This document shows, one piece after another, positions 42,400 to 53,084 of a stretch of DNA of 64,000 nucleotides. The stretch is taken from assembly GCA_037042915.1 (NCBI GenBank), contig CM073193.1:558001-622000 (forward strand). Direction: 5' to 3'. Position numbers and translations under genes: made by a program. Source of the stretch: Auricularia sp. M13. Taxonomy: Eukaryota > Basidiomycota > Agaricomycetes > Auriculariales > Auriculariaceae. The first letter of the stretch is position 1, and each line of letters starts with the position of its first letter. The notes under the pieces are model-generated. The model saw only the letters and a program-made list of their open reading frames with translations. It was not told where the DNA came from and ran no database searches.

Positions 42400-44568
42400 C
42401 TATTCGCTGGTAGCAGTGGTAGTAAGCAGACCCTTCCTCGTCTTCAGGTCGTCGAGAATCTCGCGCAAGGGCATCTGTTCGTGTCCATTGACGGACCGCT
42501 TCATAGTCAGCCACCGGCGCTGCAGCTGGTGCGCACTCCAGAGGTTCCAGGACGCGTCGTTGAGCGAGTTCCAGTTGATCTCCGAGTCGTGCCGCACGTT
42601 CAGAGCCTCGACCCTGCAACTCGGTCAGTCTTCAGCATGAGCTTGGAGCTGACAAATGTACCTCGTAATGAGCTTCACGCCATCCTCTGGTGTCCACCGG
42701 GGTGTTTGGCCGTCGTTCTTAACGCGCTTATTCAGCCCGTCCGTCCTGCGTTCGTCATTGAAACGCACTTTCCCACCGCGAAAGACTATACGTACCACTT
42801 GACCCGACACTGCTGCCGGCTACGCTTGTTCTCCATGCGGCGCGCGACCTCCGTCCAGAAGACGTCCGAGTCAGCGCTCTTGCCCTTGTCGAGGGTCATG
42901 GCAATCACGATGCGCGTGAGCTCCTCCTCTTCCTCCTCCGACCACGGGCCGACATTGCGCGACTCGCGGTGCACCAGGTGGTTGCGCCACCGGTCGCGGC
43001 AGTCGCTCGCAGTGCGGCCCACACGTTCCGAGAGCTTCTCCCATGCTTGACCGATCTCACCCATCGCTCTGGAAGAAGGGCATGAGGCGCGCGGGCGAGA
43101 GGAAAGGGGACGGCGGACTCGAGCAGTGCTGCGTCTTCTTCTTCCGTCCATTTGCCCTGCTTGCTCAGCGGGTTGTACGCGCGCTTGACCCAGTGGTAGA
43201 TCGCGACGAGCGTGCGCTGGGGCACTTGCAATGCTGCGCATGGTCATTCAGGGCCGTGACAAAATCCAAAATGAGCAAGTACGCACCTAATGAGGTCCAG
43301 AAGTCGGATGTGTTTCCATCACGCTTGAACTTGGTGAAAATGAGCTCCTGGAGTTCATCCTGGGACAGGTTATGATCCTGAAATTTTGTTCAGCCACTGC
43401 ATGGCGAATGAAAAAACGAGACATACGAAGCGATACTTTTCTACGGCATCCCGAAGAGCCCTTTCTTCCATAACGCTGAACTTGCCCTTCTTGACCAACA
43501 ATCCTGGCAATTGGCGCGTGAGCATTGCGCAAAATCATCCATATATCAAGGCGATATGGTGAAGCCGCAGTTGATCGCTTCAAGGCAAGACTAAAAAAAA
43601 CGCTTCTGGTCGTCTCAAGTCAACATATGTGAACATCTCGAATGTCTCAACTTGGTTGCTCGAACGACCAGAATTGTTTGGAGAATCGGCTTCAAACTGG
43701 CCAATGTTGACCTTCCGTATTGCCGCTGTAGTGCACAGAGCACAGATGCACAGAACGACACTGCGTGCAGAGTACGCATGAGAATTCAGGCCTGCGTACC
43801 TTCGTCCTTGATCATTTGCTCGAGCTTCTTAGAGCTCAACCACTTGGTGGTCAGCAACGCGACATGCTCAGGCGTGTTCTCATGCTGCAGGGCGCCGTCC
43901 AGGGCAGTCGTGGGTGCCGCGCCAGGCGGTGGTGGTGTCGCCCGTACAGTAGCCGAGGACTTCGGACGCGACCTTGTCGCCTTCGCCTTCGCCTTCGGCT
44001 TGGGCTTCGACGCAGGCGCATCTGGCTGAGATACGGGCTGGTTATGCGTGGGAAGAGGGGCGGGGAGCGGGAAGTGCGGGACCGAGCCAGACGGGACGTT
44101 TTTGAACAATGCATCGACGTCGATCTTGGAGATGTCGACCGACTGGAGTATCTGCAGGATTTCCGCGTTCGGATCGTGCGACTGCTGAGCGGGCGCAGGC
44201 GCAAGCCAGCGCAAGACGGGGTCGATCTGCGCGTCGTCGTCGTCGTCGGCGCCGGCGTCGGGCTCGGTATGCTTTTTCTTCTTACGCCGCTTCTTGCGCG
44301 GCTGGCCGTCCACTACGGGCTCGACAACGGCGTCCGGCTCGCCGTCGTTCTCGTCGGCGTCGTCGGCGTCGCGCGCGCGTTTCTTGCTGCGTTTCTTGCT
44401 GGTGGGCTCGTCGCCGCCGTCCTGGCCGTCCTCGGGATCGCGTTCCTTGCGTTTGCGCCGTTCCTTGTCCTTATCCTTGTCCTTGCTTTTCTTCTTTCGC
44501 TTCTTGACGCTCGCCCCGTCGTCCGACGCGCGCACTCCGACAGCGTCCGGGGAGACAGACGGAGCCAT
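42400..44568 (-). CDS. Myb/SANT DNA-binding protein (Reb1/TTF1-like)
   Basis: A nuclear protein with a long basic-acidic N-terminus (KKRKKKSKDKDKDKERRKRK, later KPKPKAKAKATRSR) and several Myb/SANT repeats in the C-terminal half: GLLVKKGKFSVMEERALRD, KQGKWTEEEDAALLE, AMGEIGQAWEKLSERVGRTA with DCRDRWRNHL, VGPWSEEEEEELTRIVIAM to RSRQQCRVKW, and RWTPEDGVKLITR to SAHQLQRRWLTMKRSV. This order matches Reb1 and TTF1, which bind rDNA terminators, stop RNA polymerase I and block replication forks. Introns follow KDEG, KYRF, WTSL, ALLE, RVKW and LITR. The ALLE|AMGE join uses an odd donor (GTCCGC) but restores the repeat. Whether it acts on rDNA here is inference from the family. Confidence 0.82.
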
Positions 44569-45233
44569 GCTGGCGCGTGCCGAGTGAAGGGCAGGTCAAG
44601 TCGCGACTGCCTCCGTAAAACTCCGACAACATCACTCTACCTCCGGCGTCCACGCTCATTATTACACGGAGGCCGTCGCGCTGCACATAGCGATTGAATA
44701 ACCGTTCAAACTCTATCTTGTCATTCCTAACGTCTAATCTCTTCGCTGAGCCAAACGGCCCGGTTGTCCCTTGGTCATTCGATCACCAAAGCCCCTAACA
44801 TTACCGCCGCAACGTTGAGGCTGCGGCGTGAGCGCGAGTCGAGAGCATGGTCCTGTGCAGGCCTGCATCGTTCTCAGGCCATTCTTTCGAACAACCTGCG
44901 CAAGGGAGGAGGACCAGTCCGAGAATCAACTGACGCCAGACGCATATTCGGGCCTGATGTTGGTGAGTAGTCGTCCTATCAACGTCTGCACAGCTGCACG
45001 TATCCATACCCTATGAAGAACAGATTGAATACCGACTCACGCGCTCGCAGTGACAGCGAAGCATCCGCGGCGTCGCTGTGGGTAGACTATTCCAGGCCCG
45101 GGCGCGAGATCCCGCCGATCGAATGAGCCGCACGCTGACGAGTCATCCTCCTGCAAGGGCCCAGTGCACGTCGATCACAGTCACCGTCAGCAGTATGAGC
45201 CTGAGAACCTGCGAGAATCAGGAACTCGTCCAG
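44569..45233. other. Divergent intergenic region
   Basis: Between the Myb-type gene (-) and the small secreted protein (+). No gene is supported; the right part is the promoter of the secreted protein. Confidence 0.5.
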
Positions 45234-45240
45234 TATATAA
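45234..45240 (+). promoter_or_regulatory. TATA box of the small secreted protein gene
   Basis: TATATAA at 45234-45240, 100 bp before the ATG at 45340, followed by a CA-rich leader (CACTCAGCAAAGCAGC). This is the clearest core promoter in the window and suggests strong, regulated expression. Confidence 0.65.
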
Positions 45241-45339
45241 GGAGGCGCGTCCGTCACCAAGCTACACTCAGCAAAGCAGCGTCCACCGCCCTCGCCACCC
45301 ACCCAGCACTCCGCCTCTAGCAACAATCTCGAATAAGCC

Positions 45340-45770
45340 ATGCAATTCACGAACAGCCTCGCGATACTCGCCCTCGCCGCCCTCTTCCAGGCAGCGTTTG
45401 CCGCGCCCTGCGCGCGCGACTCCGGGTACGGTGCCACATCAGCGTGAGTCTCATCTTCTCACTCACTTCTACGCCTGCTCACATTACTGTTTCCTCTCAG
45501 TCTTTCCGCCGCAAAGCCCGCCAGACCAGCTCCGATGCCTTTCCTCAGGCCCGGGTACACCAAGGTTCGACCTCTCACTCTCCATTTACGTGTGCCAACG
45601 TTGAAGCTGACCCGCACCCGTAGCTCGAGGCCGATGAGGAGCGCATTTACGACTTCGTCAACGGCGACGCGGAGGTGGATGAGCCTCGCTATTCCCAAGA
45701 GGTCCTGCGCGCGTCCGCACCGCCGCCGCTGATGCGCATGTTCGCCGAGCGCCGCACCTCAAGGCCCTGA
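45340..45770 (+). CDS. Small secreted protein, 104 residues
   Basis: Three exons (45340-45443, 45501-45564, 45624-45770) give a 104-residue protein. The signal peptide is MQFTNSLAILALAALFQAAF with likely cleavage before APCARDSG. The mature part is small (about 80 residues), Pro/Arg-rich (AKPARPAPMPFLRPGYTK) and then acidic (LEADEERIYDFVNGDAEVDE). It has a single cysteine, so it is not a hydrophobin or a disulfide-rich effector. The Arg/Lys sites could be cut by Kex2-type proteases, making a propeptide plausible, but that is inference. I recognise no family. The TATA box and leader fit an abundantly made secreted product. Confidence 0.72.
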
Positions 45771-46220
45771 AGTGCTAGAAGATACATATCTAATCTCTCG
45801 GACAAGAGATCGTCACCCATGGGGCATATGGTGCTAGCCCTTCCTCGCGATTGAAGCCACTGCAGTTCGGCTTCTACTGAGAAAATGTATTGCCATAGGT
45901 CCTCCCAGTTGTATTTCTAGAAATAGTCGCCCTCTGTATCTGCTTACTGAATCTCACACACCCTCCGTTGCGTGGCGGGTACATTGTTCGTTTTCTTGGA
46001 AACGTCGATAAGTACTCTACAGTAATTTATCGACCGCGCCTTGAAGCTTGAAACCTCATTGCTGGAGGGGTCACGCAGCAGGCAAGCTTGACAGCAGACG
46101 GTAACTGGAATTACGTATGTATACAGCATGCGCGACGGACTGACCAGCTGTCTAGCAAATACATATGCTCCACAACGCCCACATTACTTCCCCACTCTAC
46201 CACAGTGGCAAGAGTCTACC
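45771..46220. other. Convergent intergenic region
   Basis: 3' flanks of the small secreted protein gene (+) and the PQ-loop gene (-). AT-rich in the middle; no gene. Confidence 0.6.
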
Positions 46221-47948
46221 TCACCGTCCCGGCTGCTGGTCAGTCGATCGTGACCGCGAACCTCTCCGCGGCGCGCGGCGCCAGGTGGAAGCCCTGACAG
46301 TACTCGGACTGCGCGGGCCATCCCCATCCTCGTCCTCGGCAGCAGCTTCCCCGTTCCCATTCAACAGCCCCTCCTCCTCCGCCCCCGCTGGCGCAGCTTT
46401 CCGCTTGGGCGCGTACACAAAGCTCTGCAGCACGATGGTGATGTCAAACACCAGCGTGCCGCCGCTCCCGAGCAGGTACGGAATGCTCTCCTTGATGAAC
46501 GCCGTGCGCGCCTCGGGCGTCGGGGCGTCCGTGAAGGGCGGCGAGGTCAGGATGGACGCGACGTAGAACGCGTTGCCTAGGAAGGCGAAGGTGAAGAGCG
46601 CCATCGAGAGGCCTTCGCAGGATTTCCGGACGAACTGTGTATGTGGCGTGAGCGGATGTTCATGGTGAGGAAGGGTTTGAGATGCCAGGACGCGCAATAG
46701 CGCTTGGGGAGGTGGCTTTCGCGGGATGTGATGACACAAAATCACTCACGTTCTTCCAGATCTGCGGCAACCGACTCGTTAGGTAGAGCGTAGTACACGT
46801 CCACGCGCTGATACGGCCGATAACTCGCTCAAGCGAGACCTCCTCGGGCGGCTCGCCGAGAACAACGCCAACACCCTCCCCCGCCGGCCCCGCAGGTTTC
46901 CAGCGCGTGTGCAGATCGGTGAACCCAAAGAGCATCCACACGCCAAGGAAGACGATACTCGCGCTCCTCCTAGACGCGCTGCGCTTTCGTCTGCGCTCGG
47001 CCTCGTCCGCCGCGGGACTGCGGCCGCGCGACGACGCGCGCGAGAGCGAGAGCGACTGCACGGACATGGACGCGATGGGCGCGGGCGGCTCCGTCTGCGG
47101 CGTGAACGGGATGACGCTCAGCTGCGGCACCGCCAGCCGCCGCTCGCGCTCGCGCGTTGGGCTGTGGGAGTAGTGCGGCGGGTGCGCGAAGGAGTCGGTG
47201 CTCCACGTCACGCGCCGCTCGGACACCGCACTGTCCGTCATGTGCTCGTACGGGTCCCCAGTCTCGCCGGCGCCGGTCTGGCGGTGCGAGTGCTGGCGCA
47301 CGCGTGCGGCCTCAAGCGCCGCGGCCTGCGCGACGTTGGCCGCTGCGACCGAGATGGCGCGCAGCGTCTCATCGCGCTCGCCGCTCCACGAACGCGACAG
47401 GCCGCGCGAGTGCGTGAGCTGTGGCTGGTAGATATACGACCGCCGCGACCGTAGCGTGGCTGGTGGCTTTGGCTTGAAGGCGTCGTAATAGAAATATTGC
47501 GCGAAGAGCGAAAAGTCCACCAGACAGAAGTAAGTCGCCAGCCAGGTCTGTTGGAAGGCGAAATGAGCATTGGCAAATTTGAATTAGATAGAACTTGGAT
47601 ATTACCTGGAATGGCAGCTGATGCGTCAGTATACATCCTATGAGGTTGGATATGTCGCCCAGAAGCCAGTTGAGCAGAAACGGTAGTGCAAGACCATCGG
47701 CAGATTGGTTGCGGTAGTTGACAATTAACTGGCTGGCGGACCAGAGCGCAAAAGATCCAGATTCCCAGTAGGTGAAGCATTCAAATGGTGTAATGGAAGA
47801 GCGCAGGATATTCATAAGTTCATGTTGTTATCAGCACACTGTCCTGACATTCTGGACTCAAGACTCACGGAAATTGGGCCCCCAACCAGCAGGCTATGGA
47901 CGCGTAGCCCAGCCAAATGCTCAGCAATTCGCGTCCCGGGGCAACCAT
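46221..47948 (-). CDS. PQ-loop vacuolar amino-acid transporter (Ypq/Rtc2-like)
   Basis: A seven-helix PQ-loop protein of the family that exports basic amino acids from the vacuole (yeast Ypq1-3, human PQLC2/SLC66A1). Exon 1 (47869-47948) encodes MVAPGRELLSIWLGYASIAC and WLGAQFP; after a 136-nt intron comes QLIVNYRNQSADGLALPFLL, restoring the first PQ motif at the exon junction (P|Q). The next segments are NWLLGDISNLIGCILTHQLP, TWLATYFCLVDFSLFAQYFY and a long Ser/Arg-rich cytosolic loop of about 200 residues. The second repeat, LTSRLPQIWKN|FVRKSCEGLSM, also has an intron just after its PQ motif. Helices SMALFTFAFLGNAFYVAS and ESIPYLLGSGGTLVFDITIV close the protein. The central loop is much longer than in yeast, which could serve regulation or sorting. 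Confidence 0.88.
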
Positions 47949-48807
47949 GAATGCGATAAGGACAGGAAGCGGGACAGCTCCAGCACTGGAACCGGGATGC
48001 GCGGAAGAGGAGACCGAGTTTGGGCTTCCAACTCCGCCTTGCGCCTCTTGCCTTCTGCTTATCCACGCGTGGCTATTCGTGTACAGTTAGGCCGTTTGGA
48101 ACCAGTCAAAGCGCTTGCTTATCGCTACCGCCTCGTGGATGCACTGCTAAACCGGCCGTGGAACTGTCAACTCTTGTCGCTGAGCTCATGCCTCCCGTCG
48201 CCCAGCAAGATCGTCTCTGCGCGCACTGCAATCGACCTGATCTCAGGTGCTAGTCCAAGGACAGTGTTTACACAGCTCTCGTGCAGCTTTTTTTTTTTCC
48301 GCTATGGTCTCGTTGCGCGCTTCGTGGTGTCAGCGGCTCCTCTCGAGTCTTATTCCTTTCATGCTGTCTCCTAGAGCGATGACGAAAACCAAGCACATTG
48401 TCCCGACAGCCGCCACCCGTACCAGTGGCGTTCCCAAACCCCGGGACACGCGCGTTCGACCCTGAACGGGGACGAACCCGGTCCTGGCATGGCTGTATGA
48501 CGGACCAAATAATTTGCAATCCGAGCTCACACACTTTCCTTCCCTACCCCATCGACCGTTCCGGACTGTACGCAACTCCCGCGGAGGACTGTTTGATGCT
48601 GCGCCCGTAACATGTGCGGTTTGAACCTCTGCCACGGAATCGCAGGGTTTGCTGCTGCTGTGCACGACCGTATATAACCTGCGAGCCTCGGTTCCTACAG
48701 CCGGACCGCTGCAATGCCCATATTTCGGCGCAGGGTCGAGTTCATTTCGGTGAGTCGCCGGGATCATCCGGTGCGTAAAAACTGACATTGTAACGTAGAG
48801 GAGGATA
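47949..48807. other. Intergenic, no gene called
   Basis: A TATATAA sequence near 48671 stands 43 bp before an ATG at 48714 (MPIFRRRVEFIS, then a GTGAGT donor-like site), but no downstream exon can be supported. A T10-11 run lies at about 48290. Confidence 0.4.
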
Positions 48808-48957
48808 CTGTACCATTACGACCATTTGTTCATCTTATCAGAAAAATCTTATCTGATGGACCTCCGATAAGTAATCGGAGGCGATTTCTGGTATCTAACC
48901 TTTTTCTCGGAGGCCAGTGTTACACGTTACAACGAACATATGGTCGTAATGGTGCAG
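48808..48957. mobile_element. MITE with TA target duplication (Tc1/mariner type)
   Basis: A 150-bp element with 24-bp terminal inverted repeats: the left end begins CTGTACCATTACGACC (48808-48831) and the right end, read in reverse, begins CTGCACCATTACGACC (48934-48957), identical at 22 of 24 positions. It is flanked by TA on both sides (48806-48807 and 48958-48959), the target of the Tc1/mariner superfamily. The inside is AT-rich, has no transposase, and carries a perfect hairpin CCTCCGAT-AAGTA-ATCGGAGG (48861-48881). Near-identical ends suggest a fairly recent insertion. No second copy was noticed in this window. Confidence 0.85.
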
Positions 48958-49248
48958 TAGCCATGTACATTCTAGATATTTGTAAGAGATTTTATGGAAA
49001 TTTCTTCGAATCATTGTCCTGACACATCCATGATACAGAGACATCTACATCCAATCGCACTACGAAACGTACCAATCACCAGACACACAACATCGACTTC
49101 AGTGGGGAACGTATGACATCGACGATGACCCAGCTGAACCCAACTGAAGTGTCGCACAGCACTGGAAGCATGAGCGCAGGCGCCGAAATTCGAATTGAAA
49201 CAGCAAACGGGAAAGGCTCTCCGAGTCAAAACTCTCTACTTGTTGCCA

Positions 49249-49842
49249 TCACTTCCGCGGCCACATGGACTTCCGCGCAGGCGGCTGGGGTGGAGGTGGG
49301 CCCTGCGCCGGCGGCGGAATTCCGGAGGATGGCCCGGGAGGTGCATGCACACGGCTTCCGGGGTGAAACGATGCGCCAGGTTGGTGTCCCGGGGGACCTG
49401 CCATGCGACCTGGGTTTGGCGCGGCGGCGTAGTGCTGGCCCGGAGCTGGCGTCGCGGCACGATGTGGCACCTGGACCTGGCGCGGGGTAGGGGCCGGCAC
49501 AGGCGTTTGGCTGCGAGGAGGCCCCAAAGTCGAACGCTGGCCACCAGCTTGGCCGCCGCGTTGCAAATAGTTAGGAAGCGCCGAGGGCGGAGGATCTGGC
49601 ATCTGGCCTGGCGGCGGCGGCGGCGGCGGCGGCGGCGGGGTGCGCGCCAAGGGGTCGTACCGTGGGTCGCGCGCCGCGTCCCCGTAGACAGGCCTGGGCA
49701 TGCCGGCTTTCTTGGGATCGCCGCCCTTCGCCTGTGGCCTGCCATTGTCGTCGCTGTCCGACCCGACGTCGCTGTAGTATCGGCAGGCCGTCGCAGGGCT
49801 TTTGGGCTGGACAACCTTGGGGATGTTCTCGACCATGGGCAT
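49249..49842 (-). CDS. Proline-rich hypothetical protein
   Basis: A minus-strand frame of 197 residues, starting MPMVENIPKVVQPKSPATAC and running through YYSDVGSDSDDNGRPQAKGG, then PPPPPPPPPPGQMP encoded by a CGG-type run (about 49608-49640) and further Pro/Gly/Arg text, ending PPARKSMWPRK. No globular domain is visible. The first 60 residues have a coding-like composition and the rest is low complexity. A preceding frame upstream (MAVDKEKPMAKSPTEEQYVQ, near 49950) could be an earlier exon, but no good splice joins them. It may be a disordered protein, or a fragment. Confidence 0.4.
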   Translation of the reverse strand: MPMVENIPKVVQPKSPATACRYYSDVGSDSDDNGRPQAKGGDPKKAGMPRPVYGDAARDPRYDPLARTPPPPPPPPPPGQMPDPPPSALPNYLQRGGQAGGQRSTLGPPRSQTPVPAPTPRQVQVPHRAATPAPGQHYAAAPNPGRMAGPPGHQPGASFHPGSRVHAPPGPSSGIPPPAQGPPPPQPPARKSMWPRK

Positions 49843-50034
49843 CGTCCTAGCCGATGGTCAGATGCGATGCGAGGTTCTAGCCGGCAGGTTTGCACGTACT
49901 GCTCTTCGGTGGGGCTCTTCGCCATCGGCTTTTCTTTGTCGACGGCCATTATGGAGGCACTGTCGTGACCGTCACTGGCTGAGGCAGACCTGCAGAGAGG
50001 TGATTGGTCGACTGCGGCTCCCTGCTCGAAGAGG
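49843..50034. other. Flank of the proline-rich frame
   Basis: Short interval leading into the direct duplication. It contains a minus-strand coding-like stretch (MAVDKEKPMAKSPTEEQYVQ) that is not linked to a gene. Confidence 0.3.
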
Positions 50035-50390
50035 AGGCTCACCAGTTGTCCATGGAACTACGATATACTCTATCAAGCCCAATTTATAGGCATTCGCGAT
50101 TCCGACGACCGGTTCTTTGACTCAGTGGAAGCGAACCCGAGGGCCGCGGGGCTGCAGTTTCGTGTTCATTCACGTGGCCACATTGCCCGGAGGCGCGACA
50201 CCTGGGAGCACACTAGCAGGTTTTGTCATGGATTTCCGCTGACGGAACCCCCTCGCCCACTCTGTCTACTCTGCGCGCGAGGGAGGTCAAGGGTTCGAGG
50301 ATGTGCTTGAGCCTGGTTCAGTAGCTTATTGGAATCTCGTACGCGACGTTGAACCAAAGCTCTGGTCCCGGATTCCTGAGCTGAGCTCGG
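50035..50390. repeat. Direct duplication, copy 1
   Basis: A 356-bp segment beginning AGGCTCACCAGTTGTCCATG and ending GAGCTGAGCTCGG, repeated at 50432-50785 with only a few substitutions and small indels. No coding sequence or terminal inverted repeat is apparent. Confidence 0.9.
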
Positions 50391-50431
50391 ATTCTATCGT
50401 GTTTCCCTATTAACCTTAGCAATACGTAACT

Positions 50432-50785
50432 AGGCTCACCAGTTGTCCATGGAACTACGATATACTCTATCAAACCCAATTTATAGGCATTCGCGATTCC
50501 GACGACCGGTTCTTTGACTCAGTGAGCGAACCCGAGGAGCCGCAGGGCTGCAGTTTCGTGTTCATTCACGTGGCCACATTGCCCGGAGGCGCGACACCTG
50601 GGAGCACACTAGCGGTTTTGTCATGGATTTCCGCTGGCGGAATTCACTCAACCCACTCTGTCTACTCTGCGCGCGAGGGAGGTCAGGGTTCGAGGATGTG
50701 CTTGAGCCTGGTTCAGTAGCTTATTGGAATCTCGTACGCGACGTTGAACCAAAGCTCTGGTCCCGGATTCTGAGCTGAAGCTCGG
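50432..50785. repeat. Direct duplication, copy 2
   Basis: Second copy of the segment at 50035-50390, offset by 397 bp. The two are separated by 41 bp of different sequence (ATTCTATCGTGTTTCCC and so on). High identity points to a recent tandem event. Confidence 0.9.
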
Positions 50786-51165
50786 GCAAATAATTGCTGC
50801 TGCACAAGTGTCTGATGCTCCTCGTGGCAATGCACTGCAGTGGTCAGCACGTTGGACTCTCTCTCTATGCTCACGCCTTCTGTGCAACTTGCGGTGATGA
50901 ACAGCCTGACACTGACCAACAATTCACTGTTTGACTGCTTCATCTTTCCCGATCTACGCGTACGCTCGACGCCCGCCAGCCACGCCTTTGCTGAGGCACT
51001 CTTTGCTGGAAGGAATCTCCGAGCCGATGAGGCTTCAACGGCCCCTGTAAATCCGACAAACGCGAGGAATGCCTCGTTCAGTCACACTTGGCACCCCTGC
51101 CGGGTTCCCGGATGAGACCCAGATGCGATGACGCCAGAAGTATGTAAAAACTTCACGTTGTTGTC
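50786..51165. other. Intergenic
   Basis: Right flank of the duplication and 3' flank of RGS copy B. Nothing is recognised. Confidence 0.5.
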
Positions 51166-53084
51166 CTACGAAGTCAAACCAGCACGCCCACGAGCTGCAA
51201 TCCCGCGCATTGCAACATCGAGGCGAGTGTCCGAGCGCATGGGCATAAATGAAAGGCGGGAATACATGATTTGCTGCCTGAGCAAGGGGAAGGGCCGCTC
51301 ATCTGCGCATCCCGGGAATCGCGTATAGCGGGATACAGAACAACTATGAAATGTCAGCAGATCTCGCCCTGCAACGGCGAGCAAACGACGGACCAAAGTT
51401 CCTGCGAGGCTGAAAAGGAGCATGCCGCGCAAAATTCGCTGATGTACAGCACGGATTCGTTTGTCCTGCACGACCTTCTCTGGGCCGAAGACCGGCGGGC
51501 GTCGCAGTCCATTTCGCAGCTGGCCGGTGGCGTTGGGCACGTAGCTCCGGCGGTTGCGCGCGAGCTTCCTTGCAGCGGTGCTCATATCCGAATCGTATGA
51601 GGGCGATTTGGGGAGGAGCGGCTGCGGGGAGTACTGAGAGAGCTGCGGGGAGTACGGCGCCTTGAGTCCTTTCGCAAATTGCGCGTCGGAATCGCCGTCG
51701 TGCTCAGAATCGGAAGGCGAAGATGGTTCGTGCCATTTGTTGAATGAGACGAAAACCGCTTCTCCCTGCGTCACATGAACTGCTGGGTGGATGGGTCCCC
51801 GTGCGCTCGTAGATGCTAGGGGAAGGACTGCAGCGCGGTCGACGTCGTCCGGGGCCGCATGATCATTGCCTCGGAACTGCGTCGTGGACGCTGAGTTGGC
51901 GACTGCTGGAGCTTTATCTCCTTCAAACGTCTGAAGTTCCCAGACTCGCAGTTGTGTGCCCCCGCGTTTCCATATTTTTCGACAGATCCCGTTGAGGGCC
52001 ATGTAGAGTTGCGTGAGCCCGACGAACATTACTGGAACTGCGAAGGTTCGCCATGCTCTCTTACTCCTGGGCTTGTCCGGAAGGGCAAATATGCCGACAA
52101 GCATGATGGCAAAGGCGACGGCAACGTGGAGAAAACCGAGACAGTACCTCGAATGCCAGTGAGCCAATTCTGGTAGCACAAGCCCATAGCAGAATTATAG
52201 TACGTACCACATAACTTGTTTTGTGACGTTGATATTCGTGGTCTCTATCACGACGAAGTTGGGAAGTGAGACCGCCTCCAAATGATTGTATATGCGTTCG
52301 TACGCAGCAAGGAACTGCCGGGACGCCGCAGAGTCAGTCATCAGCTGCTAAGATCGAGCAAGTACTCACGACATCTGGGTGAGTCGTGCGCCGCAACCGA
52401 GTAAAGACAATGGTGCAGATTTCTGGATTGACTCTCAACTCTTTGGGGGAGCCCGGCTTGAAGAACGTCTGGGCGATGTGCAAACACTCTTCTCGGAACG
52501 GCTGAACGAGCGCACGGGCTGAGCCCCAGGAGTCTCGGAGCGCGGCATCGTGTGCGGCGCTGTCCGGCTCAGGCTGAGGAAGCAGCTCGCGAATCATACG
52601 ATCCTTCGCCTCGGCGGAACTCGGCGCGTCCTGCGGGCATAGTGCGCCTTCTTCGTCTGAGACAGTCTCCGCGCGGACATGAACGAGCAGCGGCCGGAGA
52701 TTCCGTGCGCGCTCGAATATCTCGTCTGGCGGGCCAGGTGCGAGATGGCGCACGTGCGGTGGTAGGGAGAAAAAGCGCTTGGTGTAGTCCTGAAACCAGA
52801 CCACGAATTGGAGATGTTGCAGCGCGTTCTCCTGCAGTTCCAAAAGTCCAGCTAAAGCGACGCTGAGAAACATATGAAGACGCACTTGGAAAGCCAGATA
52901 CGCCTCGAACTCTGCAATACTGGCAGGATACAAAGAATGAGAAGCCATGGTAGCAATCGGCTCCAGCAGCATACCTGATGGGCGGACAGGTATCGCCAGC
53001 GAGGACATGGGCAAGTGTAAGATCCTTCAGCTGCCTGAGGCGCGCGCGCCGTACCAGGCCCGTCAGATGAGGGGTATAGCTCAT
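51166..53084 (-). CDS. RGS-domain membrane protein, copy B
   Basis: Paralogue of the gene at 39885-41552. It starts MSYTPHLTGLVRRARLRQLK and has RGS pieces IAEFEAYLAFQ, ENALQHLQFVVWFQDYTKRF, FSLPPHVRHLAPGPPDEIFE, VQPFREECLHIAQTFFKPGS, RLRRTTHPDV and FLAAYERIYNHLEAVSLPNF. Membrane helices follow: YCLGFLHVAVAFAIMLVGIF and TFAVPVMFVGLTQLYMALNG. The tail includes LRNGLRRPPVFGPEKVV and then LLFSLAGTLVRRLL, a possible last helix. Introns occupy the same places as in copy A (after PPI, YLAFQ, THPDV and VMW), which proves common descent. Its RGS domain is closer to canonical than copy A's. An upstream in-frame ATG at 53264 would add 60 unlikely residues. Confidence 0.84.

Noticed and set aside
50287-50330. 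GGTTCGAGG as a tRNA B box (present in both duplication copies)
   Set aside because: No A box at the right distance and no cloverleaf can be drawn.
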